A stretch of DNA of 64,000 bases from Oceanobacillus oncorhynchi (lineage in GTDB: Bacteria > Bacillota > Bacilli > Bacillales > Amphibacillaceae): positions 3,472,001 through 3,536,000 of the forward strand of contig NZ_CDGG01000001.1 in assembly GCF_000821065.1 (NCBI RefSeq). Direction: 5' to 3'. Position numbers and translations under genes: made by a program. Of this stretch, positions 34,200 to 41,970 are shown in pieces. The notes under the pieces are model-generated. The model saw nothing but the letters and a program-made list of their open reading frames with translations. It ran no database searches and was not told where the DNA came from. The first letter of the stretch is position 1, and each line of letters starts with the position of its first letter.

Positions 34200-34211
34200 T
34201 GTACCGGTACA
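34200..34211. promoter_or_regulatory. Palindrome TGTACCGGTACA, site 2
   Basis: The second perfect copy, 28 bases before the EamA transporter start and just after an A+T-rich region with -10-like boxes. Two identical sites about six helical turns apart fit binding by a MocR dimer with DNA looping. Confidence 0.8.
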
Positions 34212-34238
34212 ATAATTCAATGAAAAGGAGCAGTATTT

Positions 34239-35108
34239 ATGGAAGAGCGTAATCATTTATCGGGTTTTGTTTGGGGGATGCTTGGAGTGCTATGTTTCAG
34301 CCTCACATTACCAGCAACGAATGTAGCGGTTCAATATTTTAATTCTACATTTGTTGGACTTGGCAGAACAATACCAGCCTCGCTATTGGCTGTCTTATTT
34401 TTGATAATCAATAAACAACCTGTACCGACCAAAAAACAATTCAGAGATCTTTTTATTATTGCGTTTGGGGCAGTTTTAATTTTCCCGCTGTTAACAACCT
34501 ATGCAATGGCAGATTTACCAGTATCTCACGGGGCAGTTGAACTAGCATTGCTTCCGTTGGCCACAGCATTTTTTGCGATGATTATAGCGAATGAAAGGCC
34601 TGCTTTTAAATTTTGGGTAGCTAGTTCGATCGCTTCTTTATCTGTGATTATATATGCATTTACTTTAGGATTAGGAACTATCCATTTGGCGGATATGGCG
34701 TTGATTATATCTGTCATTATATTGGGATTGAGTTATGCGATGGGGGCTAAATTAGCTAAAGAAATAGGCAGCTGGCAAACAATAGCTTGGTCCGTCATTA
34801 TTGGAGCTCCCTTATTTTTAATACCTGTTATTCGTTCTATTCATGCAGAAGAAATCTTAGCTGTGCCTATAACGGGCTGGGTGAGCTTTATTTATTTAGC
34901 AGTAATCAGTCAATTTTTGGCGTATGTATTTTGGTATAAAGGATTGTCTGTCGGCGGAATTTCCAAAGTAAGTCAACTGCAATATTTACAACCTTTTTTA
35001 ATGATTACATTCTCTTTTTTATTTCTGAATGAAGTATTTAATTTGTATACCGTAATTATTGCTGTTGTAACCGTCAGCTGCGTGATTATTGGTAAAAACG
35101 CAGCATGA
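34239..35108 (+). CDS. DMT/EamA family transporter
   Basis: A 289-residue protein with ten membrane helices made of two EamA repeats. The second repeat shows VISQFLAYVFWYKGLSVGGISKVSQLQYLQPFLMITFSFLFLNE, the typical EamA C-terminal signature. Such transporters export amino acids or metabolites. Divergent from the MocR regulator with shared operators, so the pair probably forms a metabolite-induced export unit. The start has AAAAGGAGCAG. Confidence 0.88.
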   Translation: MEERNHLSGFVWGMLGVLCFSLTLPATNVAVQYFNSTFVGLGRTIPASLLAVLFLIINKQPVPTKKQFRDLFIIAFGAVLIFPLLTTYAMADLPVSHGAVELALLPLATAFFAMIIANERPAFKFWVASSIASLSVIIYAFTLGLGTIHLADMALIISVIILGLSYAMGAKLAKEIGSWQTIAWSVIIGAPLFLIPVIRSIHAEEILAVPITGWVSFIYLAVISQFLAYVFWYKGLSVGGISKVSQLQYLQPFLMITFSFLFLNEVFNLYTVIIAVVTVSCVIIGKNAA

Positions 35109-35162
35109 ATGAGGGGGGCGTAAAAGAAAGTACCGTTAAAGTTTAATATACTTTTATTAATC

Positions 35163-35198
35163 AGCGGCTGGAAAAAACATATTTTCCAGCTGTTTTTT
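35163..35198 (+). terminator. Terminator after the EamA gene
   Basis: AGCGGCTGGAAAA pairs with TTTTCCAGCTGTT around a short loop and runs into T residues. Confidence 0.8.
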
Positions 35199-35294
35199 GA
35201 AGGTGAAAAAATGACTTTTTGAAATCAGTAGTATTTGTATACCTGGTCCTTGTTTATAGAATTGTAATCTTTCTGTTAATAGACGTATATGAAG

Positions 35295-35328
35295 TCAAAT
35301 GCAGCAGTTTATTTTTCGCTACTATACT
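35295..35328 (+). promoter_or_regulatory. Shared ABC-operon promoter motif, copy 3
   Basis: TCAAATGCAGCAGTTTATTT-TTCGCTAC-TATACT lies 40 bases before the ATPase start. It agrees with the copy at 28390 over the ATGCrGCAGTTTATTTTT block and the TATACT box at the same spacing. The operon it serves has no regulator of its own. Confidence 0.65.
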
Positions 35329-35368
35329 AAAGAAGTACATGAAAAAAACGATTGGAAGAAAGGGAGCG

Positions 35369-36121
35369 ATGTATTTGCATGCGAAAAATAGCAGGACAGG
35401 AACAGAAGCGATTGCAGTTAATAATGTAACAAAACGATACGGCAAGAAAACAGCCATTGAAAATGTATCGTTCACAGCACAACCAGGCCGGGTGACTGGA
35501 TTTTTAGGGCCTAACGGAGCAGGGAAATCGAGTACACTGCGCATTTTACTCGGTTTGGATTTTCCTACCAGCGGCACAGCGCTTATTGAAGGTAAACCAT
35601 TTGTTAATCATCGTCAGCCATTGCGAACAGTTGGTGCGATGCTAGATGGTGCTGCGGCTGTTCTGGAGCGCCGGGGTATTGATCACCTAAAGTGGATAGC
35701 TGAATCGAATCGTATTCCAAAAGAAAGAATCGTTCAAGTACTGGAAATGGTGGGTCTTTCTAATGCGGCAAAAGCAAGAGTGAAAAAGTATTCTTTAGGG
35801 ATGAAACAGCGTCTTGGTCTGGCTGCTGCATTACTTGGAGAGCCCCGAATTCTTATACTCGATGAGCCTGTAAATGGGTTAGATCCTGAAGGTATCCGGA
35901 GTGTGCGGCGACTTCTGCAAGACTATGCACGAAATGGGAATACGGTGTTACTCTCCAGTCACTTAATGGACGAAACGTCGAAAATAGTGGATGATATTGT
36001 GATTATCAATAATGGAAAGATTATTGATTCAGGATCGCTGGAAGAGGTTGTTGCAGATCATGATTCTCTTGAGGAAGCTTTTTTTGCCTTAACTGGTATC
36101 AAGAGCGAAGAAAGCTGGTGA
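35369..36121 (+). CDS. ABC transporter ATPase, third ABC-2 exporter
   Basis: A ~250-residue ATPase with Walker A GPNGAGKSS, signature SLGMKQRLGLAAALL, Walker B ILILDEPVNGLDP and switch SSHLM. The A-loop aromatic is in RYGKKTAIENVSF. The ATG at 35369 is used; a TTG at 35375 has better spacing from AGGGAG and is an equal candidate. Codons upstream of 35369 belong to the promoter region. It is followed by two permeases without a two-component system. Confidence 0.88.
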   Translation: MYLHAKNSRTGTEAIAVNNVTKRYGKKTAIENVSFTAQPGRVTGFLGPNGAGKSSTLRILLGLDFPTSGTALIEGKPFVNHRQPLRTVGAMLDGAAAVLERRGIDHLKWIAESNRIPKERIVQVLEMVGLSNAAKARVKKYSLGMKQRLGLAAALLGEPRILILDEPVNGLDPEGIRSVRRLLQDYARNGNTVLLSSHLMDETSKIVDDIVIINNGKIIDSGSLEEVVADHDSLEEAFFALTGIKSEESW

Positions 36122-36930
36122 TGAGCATGATAGCAGCAATACGATCTGAATTCACAAAAATAATTACATTGCGAAGCGTTTGGATTATCACCTTTATCTT
36201 ATTGGGTGCCGGTCTCTTATTTCATTATTTTAGTGGAACTGGCTTCTTGGGAAACCTAAAAACGTTAGATGGGAATGGCATGCACTGGGAGTATAGAAGA
36301 CCCATCAAAGCAGAACTAGATTTTTTCAGCACCATCGGTTCAGCAATATTTAATCCTGGAATCCTGTTCCCATTACTTGGTGCAGTCATTGCGGGTGCTG
36401 AATTTCAGTCTGGCCAATTAGGAATTAGTTTGCTTGCAGTGCCTTCCCGAAAGCAAATGATTATCAGTAAGGTTATTGCGACAATCCTTTATACACTTGG
36501 CATTGGAATTGTTTATGCCATCATATCGCTGGTTACAGCGTACTTTATGGTCAAAGATTGGCAGCTAGATATCTTATCGTCACCTGAAGTGTTTATCCGG
36601 ATTTCAGGGGGTATCTTTTTCCTTGTCGCGATTACCTTGATATCTTTAGGCATCACGCTTATTACCCGGCGAACCCTTTTGGGTATTTTAATCATGGGTG
36701 GATTTATTGGGGTGACCATGTCCCAAGCGATTGCTTCATTTGCGCCAGCCGTGGACGCATGGACACCAATTAGCGCAGCTCGTAATTTTTTATTACAAGA
36801 ACCAGCTATGCCTGTGATAGGACCGCCATTCAGTTCGAGTAATCTAATGGGAGGGATGGTGTTAGCCCTCTGGCTTATTGGCGTATTAATTGTTTCACTC
36901 ATTCTAATGAAGCGGAGGGACGCCCGATGA
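36121..36930 (+). CDS. ABC-2 type permease, first of third exporter
   Basis: A ~269-residue permease with an N-terminal helix (RSVWIITFILLGAGLLF), an outer loop, and five further helices. The coupling loop reads GAEFQSGQLGISLLAVPSRKQMIISKVIA. Its start overlaps the ATPase stop (TGATG). It and the next gene both begin with the RSEFTKI block, so the two permeases are recent paralogues that likely form a heterodimer. Confidence 0.83.
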   Translation: MSMIAAIRSEFTKIITLRSVWIITFILLGAGLLFHYFSGTGFLGNLKTLDGNGMHWEYRRPIKAELDFFSTIGSAIFNPGILFPLLGAVIAGAEFQSGQLGISLLAVPSRKQMIISKVIATILYTLGIGIVYAIISLVTAYFMVKDWQLDILSSPEVFIRISGGIFFLVAITLISLGITLITRRTLLGILIMGGFIGVTMSQAIASFAPAVDAWTPISAARNFLLQEPAMPVIGPPFSSSNLMGGMVLALWLIGVLIVSLILMKRRDAR

Positions 36931-37682
36931 AGGTAGCTGCTTCTGAGCAAACTGTCATTTCTTTCTCGGATGTAGTTCGATCTGAATTCACTAAGATTAT
37001 CTCACATCCAACAATCGTACTATTTATCATTATCACCACGATTATGAATCTTGGGCTTGCTATATTGGACACAAGTGGTCTTGTTTTTTATCCTGGAAAT
37101 GATATGCCTCCGTCTACAGTGGCAGATTTTGGTCTTGTTATGTTTGCTCCTATTTACGCGTTTCTTATTCTGCCTGTTTATGCAGCAAGCAGTGAATATC
37201 AAGAGGGGCAGAATCGTATGACGTTAATTACTGTTCCTAATCGTCAGCTATTAATGAAAGGAAAAATAGTTGCGGTGGGACTGGCGGTGTTATGCGGAAT
37301 ATTGGTTACTATCATCCCGTCACGATTAATTATTCATATCTTTTCGGATGTAGATATGAGCTGCATTTTGATTGATCTCACACGCTGGACAGCGGTCTAC
37401 TTGCTAATGTCTATCATTGCTTTTAGCATTGCGGGATTAACGCGCAGCGCCATCGTACCACTTTCCATTTTGATTATGATTCCTATATTTATTGCGACTG
37501 GTATTTTACAATGGCCAGGAGGACTGCGATTCCTGCCGGATCAAGCGAGCATGAGCTTACTCGGAACGCCTGCTTATGAAGTGACCGAACTGTCACCGTG
37601 GATTGCTTTCTTTACGCTTTTTGTTTGGGGGGTAATATGTGCAATTGCTTATTGGCTGTCTTTTCTTCGGAGGGATAGCTAA
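36927..37682 (+). CDS. ABC-2 type permease, second of third exporter
   Basis: A 251-residue permease with about six helices. The coupling loop reads ASSEYQEGQNRMTLITVPNRQLLMKGKIVA and the start repeats the first permease (SDVVRSEFTKIISHP). It overlaps the previous gene by four bases (ATGA). The operon ends here. The exported molecule is unknown. Confidence 0.83.
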   Translation: MKVAASEQTVISFSDVVRSEFTKIISHPTIVLFIIITTIMNLGLAILDTSGLVFYPGNDMPPSTVADFGLVMFAPIYAFLILPVYAASSEYQEGQNRMTLITVPNRQLLMKGKIVAVGLAVLCGILVTIIPSRLIIHIFSDVDMSCILIDLTRWTAVYLLMSIIAFSIAGLTRSAIVPLSILIMIPIFIATGILQWPGGLRFLPDQASMSLLGTPAYEVTELSPWIAFFTLFVWGVICAIAYWLSFLRRDS

Positions 37683-38029
37683 GCAGCGATAAGAGAGAAG
37701 CAGCTGCAGCTAAAAGCTTCGCAATAATTCCCTTGATCCTCTATTATTCGCATCTTGTTTTAAAAAAAGCAGGGTGCGGATTGTTTATCTTATAGTATTT
37801 TCATATTATAAGATTGTTCCTCACTCATTTATAAAATCTCATTAAAAGTCTAAAAAAGGTCAATACTAAATTACTAATGTAAAAAGAGTGGTTATTTAAT
37901 TAATTACTCTTTTATGAAAATACAATATTATAATTATGAGTTTCATATATTTTTTTAAATGTATTAATATCTGGTATAATAATATTTATAGATATTTGAA
38001 ATGATAAATCTGTTTTATATATAATTACT
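37683..38029. other. A+T-rich intergenic stretch
   Basis: Two weak hairpins are visible: CGCATCTTG...GCAGGGTGCG near 37748-37778 and AAAGAGT...ACTCTTTT near 37882-37916. Either could end the ABC transcript. No gene was seen. Confidence 0.45.
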
Positions 38030-38064
38030 TTGACAGGAAGAGTAATCAGTTGATTTATTACTCT
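38030..38064 (+). promoter_or_regulatory. Promoter and operator of the second padR gene
   Basis: TTGACA (38030-38035) with a -10-like ATTTAT 17 bases on. The inverted repeat AGAGTAAT (38039-38046) and ATTACTCT (38057-38064) sits over the spacer and -10 box, as expected for PadR self-repression. Confidence 0.65.
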
Positions 38065-38098
38065 ACCAGATATGGTTATGTGATAAGGAGGATATGTT

Positions 38099-38428
38099 AT
38101 GATTAGAAGTGATATTATACGAGGACATTTAGAATCGATTATACTGCGTCTGATTTATGAAAATGATCAGTACGGTTATGAAATATCAAAGCAAATCAGC
38201 TTACGGACTGAAAGTCGTTTTCAGATTAAAGAAGCGACACTATATGCCGTTTTTCAGCGTCTTGAAAAGAAAGGATTAATCGAATCTTACTATGGTAAAG
38301 TGTCTCATGGCGGAAAGCGAAAATATTATAGAATTACGATGTTGGGGAAAGCATATTTAAAAGAGACAGCCAGAGAGTGGGAGGAAACAAAAGAAATTAT
38401 TGATTTGTTTATGGAAGGATTAGATTGA
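38099..38428 (+). CDS. PadR-family regulator, short class
   Basis: A 109-residue PadR winged helix of the short class: ESIILRLIYENDQYGYEISKQIS, KEATLYAVFQRLEKKGLIESYYG, GKRKYYRITMLGKAYL and one C-terminal helix. The ribosome site AAGGAGGATATGTT is strong. Such regulators usually head operons of small membrane proteins; here the following sequence is decayed. Confidence 0.9.
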   Translation: MIRSDIIRGHLESIILRLIYENDQYGYEISKQISLRTESRFQIKEATLYAVFQRLEKKGLIESYYGKVSHGGKRKYYRITMLGKAYLKETAREWEETKEIIDLFMEGLD

Positions 38429-38446
38429 AGAAGACGCAGTATTAAT

Positions 38447-38721
38447 TTGAAATTGTTTTTTGGTATTAAGAAGTCTGAAAGGCAACGATTTGATGTCTTT
38501 AAACGAACACGGATTTTTTACGGGGAAAAAGAGGACATGGATAATGTAAATGATTTATTTGGCGAATTAAAAATGAAGCCGTTTTAAAAACAGGTGTTGA
38601 AGAAGACAGGGTTAAGTTATATTATTTAGATATGGGATATTTTTGGAAGTTTATAAACTACTATGCATCTTTAGCGCATTATTACCTGTTCCATATCAGG
38701 GCACATTTTCGGAATAGGTAA
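38447..38721 (+). pseudogene. Decayed frame after padR, one-base shift
   Basis: From the TTG at 38447 the frame reads KSERQRFDVFKRTRIFYGEK and DMDNVNDLFGELK, then stops. Adding one A to the five-A run at 38569-38573 continues it as NEAVLKTGVEEDRVKLYYLDMGYFWKFINYYA and on to a stop at 38721, about 91 residues in all. No family was recognised, and there is no good start, so this may be the remnant of a longer gene. Confidence 0.45.
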
Positions 38722-38776
38722 CAACGTGCAAGTATCTTTTTAAAGAAAAATTTGTGAAGGGAAGGAGAATTTTGTT

Positions 38777-38959
38777 TTGTCAGCATCTGTAGGCGGATTA
38801 AATATGGGAGACGTAATAATTCAATTACTCTTTTTGTTACTTGTTATTTTGCTCGTTATAGGAATCGTATCGCTCGTCGTCATGTGTATCAAAAGAAATA
38901 AAAGAATAAGTCAATTAGAAGAAAAAATTGATAAATTACAGTCAGAGAAAGATAAATAG
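38777..38959 (+). CDS. Small single-pass membrane protein (DUF4083-like)
   Basis: A 60-residue product from a TTG start 9 bases after AAGGAG. It has one long hydrophobic helix (about 11-38, IIQLLFLLLVILLVIGIVSLVVMCI) and a charged coiled tail RISQLEEKIDKLQSEK. This size and order resemble the DUF4083 family of Bacillaceae. The role is unknown. It lies in the padR neighbourhood. Confidence 0.6.
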   Translation: MSASVGGLNMGDVIIQLLFLLLVILLVIGIVSLVVMCIKRNKRISQLEEKIDKLQSEKDK

Positions 38960-38967
38960 CTTTTCTT

Positions 38968-39180
38968 GTGAATGAAATTACGCTTTACTCCCAAATTGAC
39001 GGTAATGAAAAGGGGCGATTTTTTACAGCAGATAGGGTTGGTAAAATGAATAATGATAAAAAAGCAGGATTTGGTCAGGAAATGGCATCTAAATGGTTTT
39101 TAAACGTGCCAAAACGGCTCAGGTTTTCCATTATATTTGGAGCTTTAATAGTGTTGATTTATTTAGTAAATAAAGGATAG
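38968..39180 (+). CDS. Small protein with one C-terminal membrane helix
   Basis: A frame of 70 residues from GTG at 38968, or 44 residues from ATG at 39046. The end has one hydrophobic helix (LRFSIIFGALIVLIYLVNKG). No good ribosome site precedes either start and no family is recognised. It may be the remains of a larger gene. Confidence 0.35.
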   Translation: MNEITLYSQIDGNEKGRFFTADRVGKMNNDKKAGFGQEMASKWFLNVPKRLRFSIIFGALIVLIYLVNKG

Positions 39181-39702
39181 GTTATTAACAAGTTTCCCAG
39201 CATGGATTTATATATAGCCTGCCAGTTTTTTTGCTCTGACGCTCCCTCTGTACGATCGTTTGCCACTTCCAGTTCTGCTCTATATTTCTGGAATGACCGT
39301 CTCTGTATTCAGGCGGGATTATCTTACATTCGAATTATTACATAATTACTTTGGGGGAGCGTTTGCCGGTTTGGACAGTTACATTGCTTGTCGCTGTTCT
39401 GTTCTGTATTGGTCGTGAACTGTTTATTCCTTAACGATTTGCTCCAATTTAAATTTTTCCGGCGTGAAGCATCTTTATCACGGGAATGGTGAGGCATCTC
39501 TGCGGACCAAATTAGGAATTACATACGTAATATTGTTTCCGCACCTGTCATTTTACTTTATTTTTGCTTTTAATTCGTTTTATGTAAAGAAAAGCGGGAA
39601 AAGCAACGCTTTAGCGGCTGCTTTGTTGTAAGCTGTCCTGAAAAGGTCGCAGCTTGATACAGTTTCTGAACAGGAAGTTGAATACGTTAGGCAGCGAATA
39701 CA
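39181..39702 (+). pseudogene. Decayed coding sequence, probable membrane protein
   Basis: No open frame of useful length exists, but broken stretches look like coding sequence, such as LPLPVLLYISGMTVSVFRRDYLTF near 39250-39350 and TKLGITYVILFPHLSFYFIFAFNSFYVKKSGKSNALAAALL near 39508-39630, then EQEVEYVRQRIHQLF near 39665-39715. They share one frame apart from stops. The hydrophobicity suggests a lost membrane protein; the family cannot be named. Confidence 0.4.
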
Positions 39703-40605
39703 TCAGCTGTTTGTTATAATATCTACTATTTCTTTGGTTGCTTCTCTGGCCTCTGGAATGGGGTAAAGCACAAAGATATGGTTCATTTCCGGATATTCAA
39801 AATAATTAATGTGGATGTCTTGCGATGCAGCCATCTCTTGAAATTTTTTAGCATCTGGTAAAAGAACTTCATGTGTCCCAATAAACAAAGTAATTTCTCC
39901 TATCCCATGTATCTCTCCATTTATCGGACTTAGTAAATAATTATCTCGGTCAGTACCTCCTGCATATGCCTTTCCCATTTGAATCAGCCCATAGATACCT
40001 AACATCGGGTCTTTAGGTTCGAGTTCATGAGCTTCTGGATTTTTCATCGTAATATCAAGCCAAGGCGAAATTAATATGATATGTCGGGGCTGTGGTAGCC
40101 CCTGTTCCAAAAGCAATTGTGCTAATGCTAATGCAAATCCTCCGCCAGCAGAGTCACCCATCAAAATAATATTATCGCTATCGGTTGTTTCTAACATCCA
40201 TTTGTATATTGGAAGCACTTTTTCGAAAGACTCTTTATAATGATGATTGGGTGCTTTTGGATAAATAGGAACATATATGTTAGCTTTGGTTTCTCTTGCT
40301 ACTTTCCCAAGAAAATGCCAGTGATATAACGAGGGCTGCTTGATATAACCGCCTCCATGCAAATAGAGGATGGATTTTCCTGAGTGATTCTCTTCTTGAT
40401 TAAAGATATACCATTCCATTCCATCAAACATCTTTTTTTCAATGTTGAACCTTGTCTGGATATATTTTGGCAGGTCATATGGTTTCTCATTTTCTTTTTG
40501 TTTTTCTTTTAGAAACGATTTGAATAATTGAGGATCGGTAAAACTGTCTTTATTACTCAGCCGTGTAAGTATACGTTCCGCAATCCGGCTTTGAAAACTT
40601 CTCAT
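39703..40605 (-). CDS. Alpha/beta hydrolase (HSL/steryl-acetyl-hydrolase type)
   Basis: A 300-residue hormone-sensitive-lipase-type esterase: oxyanion motif LHGGGYI, nucleophile elbow MGDSAGGGFAL, acid residue in GTHEVLLPDAKKF and catalytic His in YPEMNHIFVLYP. The acid position reads GTHEVLLPD, so the Asp after LLP is the probable triad member. The ATG at 40605 follows AGGAGGAAAAGAAT; the ATG at 40635 precedes that site. A carboxylesterase or acetyl hydrolase role is likely. Confidence 0.85.
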   Translation of the reverse strand: MRSFQSRIAERILTRLSNKDSFTDPQLFKSFLKEKQKENEKPYDLPKYIQTRFNIEKKMFDGMEWYIFNQEENHSGKSILYLHGGGYIKQPSLYHWHFLGKVARETKANIYVPIYPKAPNHHYKESFEKVLPIYKWMLETTDSDNIILMGDSAGGGFALALAQLLLEQGLPQPRHIILISPWLDITMKNPEAHELEPKDPMLGIYGLIQMGKAYAGGTDRDNYLLSPINGEIHGIGEITLFIGTHEVLLPDAKKFQEMAASQDIHINYFEYPEMNHIFVLYPIPEAREATKEIVDIITNS

Positions 40606-41353
40606 ATTCTTTTCCTCCTGTAGGTCACTATTCACCAGCGTTTAATAAACCTCGGACAATACGCAGGGGGGGCCTCACTTATAATATCCATTTCCTAATT
40701 TGTAAAATATGTATCCATCAGGAATACCTGCTGTTGACTTTTCTTATCTTTATACTAGCAGTAATCGTTTAGCTTTGTACAACCATTAGCACTTTTCTTT
40801 GTAAGCATAAATCCCCGTATAACTTCATTTTTAAACAAAAGGGAATGGCTGTATCCTTGAATTTCTATCTTACCGTTCTCGATTATGCACTTTTTACATG
40901 AATACAAAATGTCTGTCTCTATTATAATATATAAACTGCAAATTCTACATACCATATAGGTATATGCTGCTCTCCATTATTTAACGTTTTTATAAAATTT
41001 AACTCGCCTACCGAATTGAAACCATCAACATATTCCTGTCATTTTACCTAATCATTATTCTCTTTATTCTTTAAGCTTTTGGGTAAGATGATTAGCACCA
41101 GCTGTTATAGAAAAAATGATATATGTTTTTCTTGTTAAGGGGGATTATATAAGCATATATAAAGCTTTAAAAAGAAAAGAGGAGTAAAATGAAAATTGAG
41201 AATATAATGTAACATTATTGGTTCAATCACATTTTCGGGGTCTCCATTTACTGGCTTCTTCGAGATAATCATGAAGTTGATTTGATACGAGATAGCCTAT
41301 TCATTACCCGTATTTTGTGAATAATTCAAATCATCCAAAGGAGGAGAAGTAAG
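40606..41353. other. Long intergenic region with a possible broken short gene
   Basis: In about 750 bases the only gene-like item is ATG at 41190 with AAAAGAGGAG before it. Its frame stops after MKIENIM and then reads HYWFNHIFGVSIYWLLRDNHEVDLI to a stop at 41320. This could be a small gene with a stop at codon 8. A TTG ribosome site for the cytochrome follows. No RNA gene or repeat was recognised. Confidence 0.35.
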
Positions 41354-41752
41354 TTGAAAAAATTCTATCTTTTGTTTTTAGCATTCACTTTAGCAATTGT
41401 ACTTGCGGCTTGTGACGGTGATAATGGCAGTGACAGCGGTGATGAAGGGGCTGATAATACGGAAAACAGTGAGGAAACGGAATCATCTGATCCAGGGGGA
41501 GAAGCGGAAGATGGAGAATCTGCAAGTATTGAAACTGGAGAAGAAGTTTTTCAAAATAATTGTGCCAGCTGTCATGGTCAAGATTTGTCAGGAGCAGCCG
41601 GTCCAAATTTAACCGAAGTTGGCAGCAATTATTCACAGGATGAAATTGCTGATATCGTTGAAAATGGAACAGACGGAGGAATGCCGGCCTTTCCGGATCT
41701 TGGTGATGATGATTTGGATGAACTTGCGAAATGGCTGAGCGAGCATAAATAA
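41354..41752 (+). CDS. Lipoprotein cytochrome c (c-551/CccB-like)
   Basis: The 132-residue product has a lipoprotein signal (LAIVLAAC, Cys 20), an acidic spacer (about 21-60) rich in Asp, Glu and Ser, and one class I cytochrome c domain. Heme attachment is C70-A-S-C73-H74 and the axial Met is in GGMPAFPDL (Met 110). It resembles the CccB cytochrome c-551 of Bacillus, which carries electrons on the outer face of the membrane. The start is TTG at 41354 after AAAGGAGGAGAAG. The acidic spacer fits a halotolerant host. Confidence 0.9.
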   Translation: MKKFYLLFLAFTLAIVLAACDGDNGSDSGDEGADNTENSEETESSDPGGEAEDGESASIETGEEVFQNNCASCHGQDLSGAAGPNLTEVGSNYSQDEIADIVENGTDGGMPAFPDLGDDDLDELAKWLSEHK

Positions 41753-41769
41753 TATAGTGCAATGATCAG

Positions 41770-41804
41770 AAAAACAACAGTTCCCATGCAGCTGTTGTTT
41801 TTCT
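41770..41804 (+). terminator. Terminator after the cytochrome gene
   Basis: AAAAACAACAG pairs perfectly with CTGTTGTTTTT around a short loop and runs into TC-T. Confidence 0.88.
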
Positions 41805-41970
41805 TTTGCCATATCCGTAAATAAAAAGGGATTTAAAGACTCTCTGAAGAAGTATGAATATATAAAAATCATTTTGGGGCGGAGAAGCTTTGTAATGTGA
41901 ACGTTATTTCAAAATAATTGGCCAGTTTATTTAGAAGCTTATTTAACCAAAAAGAGAGAAGGGTAGCAAG

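Noticed and set aside
40755..40955. 66-codon minus-strand frame before the esterase gene
   Set aside because: No ribosome site and no recognisable domain in an A+T-rich region. Kept only as part of the intergenic note.
41385..41762. 125-codon minus-strand frame opposite the cytochrome gene
   Set aside because: It is the shadow of the acidic linker of the cytochrome, rich in His and Gln from reverse-read Asp/Glu codons. The plus-strand frame has a lipobox and CASCH.
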